DNA of 51,082 nucleotides from a virus. Both the position numbers and the translations under genes were made by a program. The stretch covers positions 1-51,082 of the IMG/VR virus record IMGVR_UViG_3300036859_000729; one strand, written 5' to 3'. The notes under the pieces are model-generated. The model did no database searches and was not told where the DNA came from. It was given only the letters and a program-made list of their open reading frames with translations. Positions 36,385-45,225 of the stretch are shown here, piece after piece (the stretch's first letter is position 1; the number at the start of each line of letters is the position of its first letter).

Positions 36385-36581
36385 TTGAGCTCCACCGGCT
36401 CCGGAGGCGTGTGGACCAAGCCGTCGGTGTAGATCAGCCCGCACTGCTCGCACAACTCCGCGATCGTCCTCTTCTGACCCTTGAACGGCATGAGCGATGG
36501 CTTGCGAAGTGGGTGCGGCTGCGGCTCCTGGCTCGCAGCAGCCTGGAGGGCGAACCAGTCTTTCACTTTATCTCGCGACAC
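36372..36581 (-). CDS. Small late protein, 69 aa
   Basis: A GTG start overlaps the end of the exported protein gene by 19 bases. MSRDKVKDWFALQAAASQEP continues into a basic middle (HPLRKPSLMPFKGQKR) and a CEQCGLIYTDG cysteine pair. It is the last leftward gene. The function is unknown. Confidence 0.55.
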   Translation of the reverse strand: MSRDKVKDWFALQAAASQEPQPHPLRKPSLMPFKGQKRTIAELCEQCGLIYTDGLVHTPPEPVELKRVA

Positions 36582-37177
36582 AGCGTCACCCTCACCGGCT
36601 CCTGAGGATCGAAACTCGCCTTTGCTGTCGGCCAGGTCCCGTAGATGCTCGAAGTCGTTTCAACCGACCGGATCCACGGGTAGCACGACATCTGGCCTCC
36701 CTCGAACACGGTCGGCGCCTGTCCACACACCGCTCCTCGCTTCTTGGTCACCGGGTCGAGACAGTAGGCCGGGCGGAAGCCGTCAGCGTCGGGAGCCACA
36801 ACCCAGGTCTTTGGCGGGGGCTGGAGCTTGTCCATGCACGGCTGCATCGCGGGGTCGTCGTTCACCGGGAACTGGTCCCGCAGCGAGATCGTCCGCATCG
36901 AGGCCAACAGGGCGAGGTTCTGCGTGGAGATCCCCGCGGTGATCTGCTGCAACTGTTGGCCGACCAGTCTCGAGACATCGACCGCAGCTTGTTGGAGGTA
37001 GTAGGGTTCGAACCGGTCTTTCGTTCCTCTCTTCCAACCCGCAACACAGCCGCCCATCGTTGTGACGTGGATCACAGTCCCGGTCCATTCGGTAGGCCAG
37101 ACAGTGATCGGGCGATCGGGGACCTGGGCCCAACTCGGCGCGCAGGCTAGCAAAACGATAAGCAAAAAGCGTTTCAT
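36563..37177 (-). CDS. Exported Cys-rich protein, 204 aa
   Basis: MKRFLLIVLLACAPSWAQVP is a signal peptide with cleavage likely after SWA. The mature part has six cysteines (GGCVAG, QPCMDK, AYCLDP, AVCGQA, MSCYPW, TLCREI), enough for three disulfides, and a helical middle (SRLVGQQLQQITAGISTQNL). An exported, disulfide-rich protein at the end of the late arm, next to receptor-binding genes, may act in the periplasm during release or in superinfection exclusion. No family is recognised. Confidence 0.7.
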   Translation of the reverse strand: MKRFLLIVLLACAPSWAQVPDRPITVWPTEWTGTVIHVTTMGGCVAGWKRGTKDRFEPYYLQQAAVDVSRLVGQQLQQITAGISTQNLALLASMRTISLRDQFPVNDDPAMQPCMDKLQPPPKTWVVAPDADGFRPAYCLDPVTKKRGAVCGQAPTVFEGGQMSCYPWIRSVETTSSIYGTWPTAKASFDPQEPVRVTLCREIK

Positions 37178-37186
37178 GGTATCCTT

Positions 37187-37753
37187 TCAGTTCGGCACAT
37201 CGACGCCAGTCTGGCTCGCTTGCACCCAGTTGGTTCCGTTGTAGAGGAAGGTGATCGAGCGGTTGAATCCGGTGGCCGGCTGCGTCCATGCCGACATGCG
37301 GAAAGTGGCGTCCCAGGTCACCGCGCCGAGGGCGCCGGCAGATTCGTTTCGAAGATTGATTGTGATGGGCTGGCCCTCCGAGGGATTCGTCGGTGCGTTG
37401 ATGGTGAAGGCGACGGCGTCGACCGCGGCGATGTGGAAGTAGTTTCCCAGACCCGCATTGATCGTCATGCTGGGGGAGTAAGTGACCGTCGTCCGCTTGT
37501 AGACGATGCGAGCAAGGGAGATGAGGCCGGCGTTGACGACAGGGGAGTTGAGGGAAGCGGAGTTGAGGATCTTGTTCGAAACCGTCTGCGAGTCGGAGAG
37601 GGTGACGAGGGCAAGGTTGGTGATGATGTCCGCGGCCGTCGCCGGCGCCACTCCTGCCGCCCCGAGCGCCGTGTAGATTGCGACGTTGACGTCGTTCAGC
37701 CAGGCCGCGCTGACCGGCGGATCCTGGAAATCCGTGTAAACTGTGCTAGCCAA
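37187..37753 (-). CDS. Tail fibre-like protein, 188 aa
   Basis: A TTG start behind GGGAGACCAAC encodes MASTVYTDFQDPPVSAAWLN, followed by DVNVAIYTALG. The same PPxxWLNDVxxxxYxAL anchor begins the larger tailspike upstream, so both probably attach to the same virion site. The C-terminal ITINLRNESAGALGAVTWDA, then NRSITFLYNGTNWVQAS resembles a module at the ends of many phage tail fibres. It is a probable second, smaller receptor-binding or branching protein. Confidence 0.75.
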   Translation of the reverse strand: MASTVYTDFQDPPVSAAWLNDVNVAIYTALGAAGVAPATAADIITNLALVTLSDSQTVSNKILNSASLNSPVVNAGLISLARIVYKRTTVTYSPSMTINAGLGNYFHIAAVDAVAFTINAPTNPSEGQPITINLRNESAGALGAVTWDATFRMSAWTQPATGFNRSITFLYNGTNWVQASQTGVDVPN

Positions 37754-37766
37754 GTTGGTCTCCCGA

Positions 37767-39329
37767 TTAAACCGCTTTGAAGAAGCCGTGGATCGTGAAC
37801 GTCACCGGATCCGAACACTCGGCGAGGGTGAGCTGCGCGTTTCCTGCGCCGGCTGCATGGCACTTGATGGGAGCCAGGGTGGCTCCGCTGATCCGCCCCA
37901 CCATGGTGAAGACGTTCGCCGTAAAGGTGATGCCGGCCCAGTTCATCGTCATGACCTGGAACGCAGGCCCGGCCCAGTCCGAATCCGCGATGAAAGGCAT
38001 GCCGGCGACGCTGAGGCTCCCCGCCCCGAGCGTTCCCTTCGCGGCGCTGATCTGGCAGGTGAAGTGCACGATCTTCCCGTTGAGCCAGACGCGCCCTATT
38101 GAGGTTGCGGCGCCCTGCGCTCCACCTCCCGTCGAGTTGAGGATGGGAGTCCAGCTCCGAGGGGTTGAGATTCCGTCATCGTAGGCTGACACGAACGAGC
38201 GCCACGGGACGTCGGATCCTCCCCCGGGATGGTACCCGTTCGAGAATACGTTGTCCGCGAAGGCGTCAACGGCGAGCGTGCAGCCCTCGGCAAGGCCGCC
38301 GACGAACTGGATGCGGGAGCAATCGATGCCGACGTAGCGGGCAGTGGGAGTGACTAGAGGCGTCACGCCGTTGGCGATCAGGTTCTCGTTGCAGCCGATG
38401 AGGCTGATTTCCGAACCGCACTCGAAGTGATAGCCGACGTTCCCTCGATTGAGGCGCTGTCCGATGAAGTTCGACCGCGTCATGCGGTTGCCGTCAGTGC
38501 CGAACGTGATGCCCTTCGCGACGTGGACGTGCCGGCCACCGCTGACGAAGTTGGAGAAGCCGCCGATGATGTTGTGGAAGAAGCCACCGGAGTCAGCGCC
38601 ACCGACGTGCGGGCCGCACTGGAACATCAGGCCAGTGACGCCCGGGCCGCCGATGCGGTCGACGTTCTCGATCGTGCAGTCGGAGTTGGAAACGAGTGTG
38701 GTAGTCTGGGTGAGGGATTCCGGGACCACGCCGAGTAGGATCACGTTCGTGTGGCCGTTGGAGTCGAGGCAGATATCCCTGAACGTCACGTTGTTCCGCG
38801 AGTTGCGAATCAGGAACATGTTGTCCGATCCGCACTTGAACCTCGTGAGGCCGGCATCGCCGTGGACGAGGAGGGAGTCGCTCGGATCGGCGTTCACCGT
38901 GCCGAAGGGAATGAGCAACCCGTTAGCGAAGGTGTCGGAGCCGGCAACCCCGTTGAGGAGATAGTTACCACCGGGGCAGTAAAGAGAACGCTTCTGCGCG
39001 AGCGCGGAGGTGGCGGCAGCCTGCAGCGCGGCGGTGTCGTCCGTCACTCCATTGGCAGCACACCCGCCGTCAGTGATGGCGTTGAAGGGCTGGCCCTCGT
39101 GCCACGCATGTTCCGTCGTCGCGATGCCACTCGTCCGCTGCACCCCCACCAACGCGTCACCGAGTCCCACACTCGCCGTGTTCGCGAGGTCGGCAAGGGA
39201 AACCGCGCCGAGGGAAGCCATCCACGCGATCTTCCCCATTGGGGGAAGGGCCTCGTAGACCAGAGCGTCAACGTCGTTGAGCCAGCTTGGCGGGACGATG
39301 GTCCCGTTGATGAAGTCGATTGTTGCCAT
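37767..39329 (-). CDS. Tailspike, beta-helix (pectate-lyase-like), 520 aa
   Basis: The start MATIDFINGTIVPPSWLNDV overlaps the previous stop (TAATG). An N-terminal anchor is followed by a beta-helix opening, NGVTDDTAALQAAATSALAQ, and coil turns such as NVTFRDICLDSNGHTNVILL and DCTIENVDRIGG. The C-terminus forms a trimerisation-like domain (GRVWLNGKIVHFTCQISAAK). Tailspikes bind and often cleave surface polysaccharide of the host. Which sugar is recognised cannot be read from sequence. Confidence 0.85.
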   Translation of the reverse strand: MATIDFINGTIVPPSWLNDVDALVYEALPPMGKIAWMASLGAVSLADLANTASVGLGDALVGVQRTSGIATTEHAWHEGQPFNAITDGGCAANGVTDDTAALQAAATSALAQKRSLYCPGGNYLLNGVAGSDTFANGLLIPFGTVNADPSDSLLVHGDAGLTRFKCGSDNMFLIRNSRNNVTFRDICLDSNGHTNVILLGVVPESLTQTTTLVSNSDCTIENVDRIGGPGVTGLMFQCGPHVGGADSGGFFHNIIGGFSNFVSGGRHVHVAKGITFGTDGNRMTRSNFIGQRLNRGNVGYHFECGSEISLIGCNENLIANGVTPLVTPTARYVGIDCSRIQFVGGLAEGCTLAVDAFADNVFSNGYHPGGGSDVPWRSFVSAYDDGISTPRSWTPILNSTGGGAQGAATSIGRVWLNGKIVHFTCQISAAKGTLGAGSLSVAGMPFIADSDWAGPAFQVMTMNWAGITFTANVFTMVGRISGATLAPIKCHAAGAGNAQLTLAECSDPVTFTIHGFFKAV

Positions 39330-39724
39330 TACTGAGTCACTCCTACGGTCCAGCACCCGGCGCCAGCAAAGCCGGCACGTGAGTACACGCTTGTGATTGT
39401 GCAGAAGGGGAAGTTGGCCGGCGTGAGGTGGTCGTTCCGGCCAGGGATCATGCAGCCGGGGGTGCCGAGGCCGGGGATGGCCTGGCTGTCCGCCGGAGTA
39501 CACATGGGGGCGAAATCGGGAGGGAGATCGGGTTGGGCCCAAGGCGGCGCCATCTTGTCCGGGATGGCGCGGACGAAGTCTTGAGGCTGCCGCGGCTCCC
39601 AGTCCCGGAGGCAGGTGTAGAAGCCCTGCCAGTTCTTCCGCATGAGGGAGGCTTTGAACTTCCTCCCGCACCGAAAGCAAAGGGCATTCCAATCGCCCAG
39701 GGCGAGACGGTCGGCATCACTCAT
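39329..39724 (-). CDS. Small Cys-containing virion-cluster protein, 131 aa
   Basis: ALCFRCGRKFKASLMRKNWQ, then FYTCLRDWEPRQPQDFVRAI, contains a C-x-x-C and a later Cys typical of small zinc-binding proteins encoded beside phage tail genes. A Pro-rich middle follows and three late cysteines (MCTPAD, PGCMIP, FPFCTI). It overlaps the large ejection protein gene by 4 bases. Its function is unknown; virion attachment or assembly is likely. Confidence 0.7.
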   Translation of the reverse strand: MSDADRLALGDWNALCFRCGRKFKASLMRKNWQGFYTCLRDWEPRQPQDFVRAIPDKMAPPWAQPDLPPDFAPMCTPADSQAIPGLGTPGCMIPGRNDHLTPANFPFCTITSVYSRAGFAGAGCWTVGVTQ

Positions 39725-42700
39725 CGACTTCCCCTATATTCCTGCGCCTTGAGCTGGTCGAGGAGGCGGCGGCGTTCCTCCCTCCGTCGCTTCCTCTCAG
39801 CCTTCTCGTCGGGGGAGAGGCCGGCTTCACGCGCCTCGCGCTCTTCCCTCCGGCGTGCTCCTGCCTTCCACCTCTCCGCTCCACCCATCCCGTGAGCGTA
39901 GTAGAGTTTCCCGACCAGTGGAATGTATTGAACGGAACGCTCCCTCCCATTCACCACATCATCGAGCATGGAGACAGGAGGGAGGGTTGCCCCGACGAGG
40001 GCTTCCTTAAGCTTCCCCTGCTTCAGTTTGTCGCCGAGGTAAGGGGAAAGCCCCATCGTCTGAAGGAGGCCGGCGGGGAGGTCGGTTGCCTTCGGGTCGA
40101 AGCCGCGGCCGAGGAGCCAATCGCGGATCCAGTCCTGACTCGCCCCCGCAGCCATGAAGGCGGCACTGAGGCGGGCGAGATTTCCGAGACCCTCCGCCGT
40201 CTTCCCCTCCTTAATCTTGTTGTACGCATCCCGGCGGAAGAGGTCGGCTTGCTTGATGGCGTAGGTTTTCAGCATCCACAGCACCCGGCCGTTGGGATGG
40301 TTGAGGTAGGCTTCGGGGAGTTCGAACCGGGAGACAGGTTGAGAACGAGAGAGTTCGGAGAAAATCACCGAGCGCACGAGGTCGCTCTTCGTCCCGGAGT
40401 TGAGGTCGGAGATGAGTTGGGCGGCGTCGCCGGCGCCGAGGGACTTGTCGAATCGGCTCGCGAGGGCCTGGGGGTTCTTCTTCGCAAGGTTCCTAAGCTC
40501 TGCGAAGGCCGAATTCACCACGACGTTCTTGGAGAAGGTGTCCATCGCCGTGAAGAGGCCGAGTTGGAAGGCCTTCTTCATCGCCCGGGTGGAGGTACGC
40601 TCGCCGGCATACTCTTCTGCGATGTGGTTCATCAAGCCCATCTCGCGGATGGAGAAGTTTTTCTTTCCGGTGAGGGTCCGGGCTACGCCTTCGAGAGTGG
40701 GGCCAAGGCCGCGGACGGCAATCTGGATGGGAACGTCGGTGAGCTGTACGGTCGCGGAGACGGGGTTGGCGAGGAGGGCTGTGTAGGTGGCGTTCTTCAC
40801 GTCTTGGAGGAGCTTGTTGCCTCCACGCTCCCCAGGGCCGAACCGCGCGGTGAGCATGTCGCCGAGTTCCCGCGCCTGCTCCGCTGAAATCCCATAGGTC
40901 GCTTGCGCGTCCTGCGTGAACTGGGCGATGGAGCGGCGGAGGTTGAGACTCGTCCCCTGCTTATTCGGCTTGGCAGAGGAACCGAAGAAGTCGGCCTTTT
41001 GCACCTCGGCAGTGGCGGAGCGAATGAAGGTGGCAAGGGTCTCGGCCGGGGAGGCCTTCGGATCGGTGCCGAACTGGGGGAAGGCGCCGTGCTGGTACGC
41101 CGAATGCATCCCTCGGCTCGCGAGTTCGAGGTTCTGCACCTGTATGACGTTGGCCGTCCGCGGCCACTCCTTCGCCACGTCGGGGTGGGACTGGAGAAAG
41201 GCTTGCCACCCTGCCACGTCGCTGGCTTGCCAGAGGGCCCGGGCGCGGGAGCGCTCCGCCCGCGGCAGCTTGTTCATCGCGTTGATGAAGGGATGGACGG
41301 CCTCGAGCGCCTGGTAAGCGTTCGCGATGGTGTGGTATTCGAGGTCGCTCCATGCTCGGGCGAGCCGGGGACTCATGTTCAGGACGCGGGTGGAGATGAG
41401 GCCGAGAGTCTTGTCGGCGACGTTGAGGGTGGAAGCGGCGGCGTTGCGGACGGCGGGGGACTTAGCGGCGAGGAGGGCTCCCCCTGCGGCAAGGGACGCA
41501 CCGATGAGGGCACCGGTGGGCTTGTCGGAGGCGAAATAGGAACCGGCCAGGGCGCCGACAGAGATGCCGGCGAGGGTTGCGAGGGCTCGCTCGGTTGCCC
41601 CACCGAACATCTGGGCACGGCGCGCCGCGGCACTCTCTCCCGCACGGGTGGGAACCTCGAGCCACGTGTGGCCGGCCGAGTCGGTGTGGGGCTGGGCGCC
41701 GAGCTGACGAAGGAACTTCTCGATGTCGCCGCGGTAACGGTCGTAGATGGATTGGTGCTCGGGCTTGAACCTCGCTTTCGGCGGGGATACCAAGCCAGCA
41801 CGCTCTTCTCCGCTCCCGCGATAGGTACGTTCGTAAGCTGCTTGCTGATCCGGCCACCCTTCCACCTTCGCCATAGTATCTGCCGTGGCGAAGCGCACCG
41901 TCGGCTCCCCCCTCGCCGCTGCCGCCGCAAGTTCCTCCCGCACGAGCCGCTTCGGCCAATTCTTCAGCATCGGGGAGAGGCCTTCGACCTTCGTGTTCTC
42001 GGCGAGCTTGATCTTGTGCTCGGCGATCCGGGCCTTGATACGGGAGAGGGCGGTGGCGGCAGACCATTCGTTGACGCCAGAGACGTGCTTCTTGGCGATC
42101 TTGACTGCTTCGGGATTTGATGACCAGTCGCCACTCGTCCAGGCTTTTTCCAAGTACGCGTAATCCGCTTCGAGCCCTGCCTGCTCTCCACGGAGAACAC
42201 GTGTCTCCTCCACCGAAAGCGGCTTCCTCGCCTTCTGCGCATAGTCACTCTGCACCTCCACCACGTGCCGCACACCGCCTTCGTCAAAGCTCCGCGTGTG
42301 GCCGAAGTACTGCGGGTCGTTGAAGTGGTTGGCCTTGCCGAGGTCAAGGCGCTCGGGCACGCGGTAGAGGACGGTGCGGGCTGGCATGCCGCCGACGCGT
42401 CGCAGCTCTGCGACGTCTGCCCCCTCCATCTCTGCGGCACGGACCTCGGCGGGGTCAGCTTCAAGCCGGTCGATGTTCTCGAGGCCGTAGTCGGCGTAGG
42501 TCTGAGTCTCCTTCCTCCTCAGCTCAAAATCCCCCGTCGCCTTCTTGAACCCCAAGACAAGGTCCTTCGCGGAGATCTTCCCGCCCTGGGGAACCTCCGC
42601 AAGCACCGCGGCGAGGGCTTCCTTCTCGGCCTTCGTCACGTCGGGTCGGCGGAGTTGTTCCTCAACCATCTGCCGCGGGAACTCGATTCGGTTCTGGGGG

Positions 42701-44037
42701 AGGCGTTCGAGAGTTTTCAGAGTCGTGCCGGACTCGGCCAGCATGGCAGCGAGGCTTGAGGAAGCGGGGCGCTCGGCCATCCGCCGCAGATCCCCCGTGA
42801 GAATCGCGCCGCCGGCTAGGGAGGCGAGGGCGGCGTCCTGGGCCTCTTCGGGATAGGCGAGGGCGAGGGCGGCACCCGCCCCTCCAACTGCGAGGACGTT
42901 GAGGAGGTCACGGTCCACCGCACCACCCTGACGCGCCTTCTCCTGCCCCCAGCCACGGAGAGCTGCCTTCTCTTCCATCGTGAGATCGAAGCCGCGGCCG
43001 GCGGCCGTCTTTTCGAGAGCGGAGACGAGGGCGGCGTTGGGTTTCACCCCACTCCCCCGTGTGGCAATCCGTTCTTCAGGGGTGAGGTCGAAGGCCCGGC
43101 CCTCACGGATTTTCACCTCCCCAGTCACCTTGGCCGGGGAAACCACCTCGGTGGGAGGGACGTCAGGACTGGGCGGCGGGGCGCCTTCCTCCTTCGGCGG
43201 CTCGACACGAGGGGCTTCCTCAACTACTGGTCCTCGGACCCCACCCGCCTGCTTCTCAAGCTGCCGCTGCGTCGCCGTCTGCGTCTGCCTCGCAACCTCA
43301 CCCTTCGGCTTCAGTGGGGCCGCCGCCCCGCGCAGCCCTCCCAACGCCATTATCTGACTCACCACGGAGTCGAAGTCGGCGGACTTGATCTTCCCGCCAG
43401 TCCTCTTCTCTATCCACCCACCACCCTTTTCCACTCCCTCGGTAATCAGGGCCATTCCCTTCTCGACGGAAGTGGGATCGACTTCCTGGTCATCCGGGCT
43501 CACCGCGGAGATGGCCTTCTCGACAAGGCCGCGGATGAGGGGGATGCCGGAGGGGAGGTGAGGGGAGTATTGCTGCGTGAGGTCGCGGCGCGTGGTTTGG
43601 GCGAGCTGGCCAGTCTCCGCGGGACTCCGGCCACGAAGGAGGGAATCGATCCGCACGCCGAAGTCCCCCACCGTTCCCACAGCCATGCCGGGGATGGAGA
43701 GAATCATGTCGCCGAAGTCCGCCACCTCGCGGGCCAGGGAACGGGTTGCCGCCTTCGCACCGCCGGCACGGATGTCAGTCTCCGATCGCGGCCCGTACGC
43801 TTCCTCGAGAGAAAAGGTTGTGCGTGGCGGCTCTGGCACTTTCCCCGTCGCCCGAATCCTCTGCAGATCTTTCCCAATCGCGATCTTGTCCTCGTGAGAG
43901 ATCTTGGGGTCGGCAAGTTCCCTCTCCCGGATGCGGATCTGATCCGAGTTTTGCATGGCGAGGCGAGCAGCCTCTTGCGCCCCGGGGTCGCCGCGAGAGC
44001 CATAGGCGTCTTCGAGGGAGAAAGTGACTTCGGGCAT
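39721..44037 (-). CDS. Very large internal virion (ejection) protein with embedded polyvalent-type domain, 1438 aa
   Basis: By size and order this is the largest of three ejection-type proteins, as in P22 gp16/gp20/gp7. It opens with a repeat, TFSLEDAYG and TFSLEEAYG (residues about 5 and 73). Another pair of FDLTxEE repeats lies near residues 320-360. Around residues 540-760 lies a domain recalling large polyvalent proteins: HFNDPQYFGHTRSFDEGGVR, VEVQSDYAQ and MLKNWPKRLVREELAAAAAR. Hydrophobic stretches follow (ERALATLAGISVGALAGSYF). The last 400 residues resemble internal virion proteins that form the trans-envelope channel and end in a basic tail. Confidence 0.8.
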   Translation of the reverse strand: MPEVTFSLEDAYGSRGDPGAQEAARLAMQNSDQIRIRERELADPKISHEDKIAIGKDLQRIRATGKVPEPPRTTFSLEEAYGPRSETDIRAGGAKAATRSLAREVADFGDMILSIPGMAVGTVGDFGVRIDSLLRGRSPAETGQLAQTTRRDLTQQYSPHLPSGIPLIRGLVEKAISAVSPDDQEVDPTSVEKGMALITEGVEKGGGWIEKRTGGKIKSADFDSVVSQIMALGGLRGAAAPLKPKGEVARQTQTATQRQLEKQAGGVRGPVVEEAPRVEPPKEEGAPPPSPDVPPTEVVSPAKVTGEVKIREGRAFDLTPEERIATRGSGVKPNAALVSALEKTAAGRGFDLTMEEKAALRGWGQEKARQGGAVDRDLLNVLAVGGAGAALALAYPEEAQDAALASLAGGAILTGDLRRMAERPASSSLAAMLAESGTTLKTLERLPQNRIEFPRQMVEEQLRRPDVTKAEKEALAAVLAEVPQGGKISAKDLVLGFKKATGDFELRRKETQTYADYGLENIDRLEADPAEVRAAEMEGADVAELRRVGGMPARTVLYRVPERLDLGKANHFNDPQYFGHTRSFDEGGVRHVVEVQSDYAQKARKPLSVEETRVLRGEQAGLEADYAYLEKAWTSGDWSSNPEAVKIAKKHVSGVNEWSAATALSRIKARIAEHKIKLAENTKVEGLSPMLKNWPKRLVREELAAAAARGEPTVRFATADTMAKVEGWPDQQAAYERTYRGSGEERAGLVSPPKARFKPEHQSIYDRYRGDIEKFLRQLGAQPHTDSAGHTWLEVPTRAGESAAARRAQMFGGATERALATLAGISVGALAGSYFASDKPTGALIGASLAAGGALLAAKSPAVRNAAASTLNVADKTLGLISTRVLNMSPRLARAWSDLEYHTIANAYQALEAVHPFINAMNKLPRAERSRARALWQASDVAGWQAFLQSHPDVAKEWPRTANVIQVQNLELASRGMHSAYQHGAFPQFGTDPKASPAETLATFIRSATAEVQKADFFGSSAKPNKQGTSLNLRRSIAQFTQDAQATYGISAEQARELGDMLTARFGPGERGGNKLLQDVKNATYTALLANPVSATVQLTDVPIQIAVRGLGPTLEGVARTLTGKKNFSIREMGLMNHIAEEYAGERTSTRAMKKAFQLGLFTAMDTFSKNVVVNSAFAELRNLAKKNPQALASRFDKSLGAGDAAQLISDLNSGTKSDLVRSVIFSELSRSQPVSRFELPEAYLNHPNGRVLWMLKTYAIKQADLFRRDAYNKIKEGKTAEGLGNLARLSAAFMAAGASQDWIRDWLLGRGFDPKATDLPAGLLQTMGLSPYLGDKLKQGKLKEALVGATLPPVSMLDDVVNGRERSVQYIPLVGKLYYAHGMGGAERWKAGARRREEREAREAGLSPDEKAERKRRREERRRLLDQLKAQEYRGSR

Positions 44038-45224
44038 CAGTCTTCCTCCTCGCCTTCCTCATTGTCATCCTCGTTGTCTTCGGGGAGGGGGGCAGCGCGG
44101 GACGCCGGAGAGGCCGCCACGAAGTTTTGCCCTGTCCACTTCGCCGGCCCCTTCGCCGTATTATAAACCTGCCCCACGACGAGACTCTTGCGGTCTGGGG
44201 GAAGGGCCACGGGCTTGTCAGCCGTCTTCGGCTGGCGATACCTCGCCTCCTTCCCCCGCTCGAAACCGAGGAAAGTCTTCGCCACGGTCTCAAAATCGCC
44301 GCGGGCTTCCTCGAGCGCCTGCCGCATCGCCTCCCCGGCATCGAGACCGGCGTGAGCCTTCCGCAGCTGCCTTGCCCGGCTTGCCACGTTGAAGGCGGCT
44401 TCGGAGAGCTCCTCGGGCGGGAGGGAATCTCCGCCCTCGATCTCCTTCCGGATCAGGTTCCGAGCTTGCGAAACCTCGCTCCCCACCGGGCTCCCCGGGT
44501 CCTTCACCTTGTCCCCCGCAGCTTTCGCGCGATTTGCCTCCCTCTCCCGGCGGAGGCGAAGAACCTCCTGCATATACCCTGCGCGGGTCTTGCGGAACTC
44601 GGCCTGGCTCTCCCGCGCCGCCACCTTGGACCCGACATCCTCGGCCCGCAGCTCGACCTCGATCCGCTTCAGCCCCTCCGCCGTCGAGGCAACGAGCTGA
44701 TCCACGGCGGCCTGATCGTAGCGTTGGAAGACTGGGGGGAGGGCTCTGGCCTCCGGGTGGTTCGCCATGAAGTTCATACGGGCGCGGTTGAACGAAGCCT
44801 CATCCGTGATGCCGGAGGCGAGGGCGTTCACCTCGGAGAGAGTTTGCTTGGCAACCTGGGCCTCGAGGTATCTCTTCCTCGCCGCGGAGGTTTCCTCTTG
44901 CTGCCCTTTCAACGTGATGTCGGCGGCGCCCTTCGCGACCTTCGCCGCCTCGTTTGGGAGGCCGGCCGCGGCCAGGGCCTGAGCCTGCTTGTTGAGGATG
45001 GAGACCGTATCGGGGACCTCGGGCGGGCCCATGAAACTAGGATCCTGCCCCGAGCCGAGCCGCGCGAGGAGGGCCTGGGCTTGCTTCCCTTGCGCGGCCT
45101 TATCCTCGGCCGCCCCGGCCTGGGCGTTGTAGAGCCGGGTGTGGGCGGCGCGGAGAGCAAGGTCCGCTTGATCCTCGTCGTAGAGACGGGACCCTGCCGC
45201 AAAGCCGAAGAGTTCACCGGCCAT
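44037..45224 (-). CDS. Ejection protein candidate, 395 aa, coiled coil
   Basis: MAGELFGFAAGSRLYDEDQA is followed by long Ala/Gln/Glu/Arg-rich helices, with coiled coils near residues 15-60 and 175-260. The C-terminus is strongly acidic (EDNEDDNEEGEEED). Order and composition match the second of three podovirus ejection proteins, which leave the capsid before the DNA and line the path into the cell. The TGATG overlap couples it to the 1438-residue gene. Confidence 0.75.
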   Translation of the reverse strand: MAGELFGFAAGSRLYDEDQADLALRAAHTRLYNAQAGAAEDKAAQGKQAQALLARLGSGQDPSFMGPPEVPDTVSILNKQAQALAAAGLPNEAAKVAKGAADITLKGQQEETSAARKRYLEAQVAKQTLSEVNALASGITDEASFNRARMNFMANHPEARALPPVFQRYDQAAVDQLVASTAEGLKRIEVELRAEDVGSKVAARESQAEFRKTRAGYMQEVLRLRREREANRAKAAGDKVKDPGSPVGSEVSQARNLIRKEIEGGDSLPPEELSEAAFNVASRARQLRKAHAGLDAGEAMRQALEEARGDFETVAKTFLGFERGKEARYRQPKTADKPVALPPDRKSLVVGQVYNTAKGPAKWTGQNFVAASPASRAAPLPEDNEDDNEEGEEED

Positions 45225-45225
45225 A

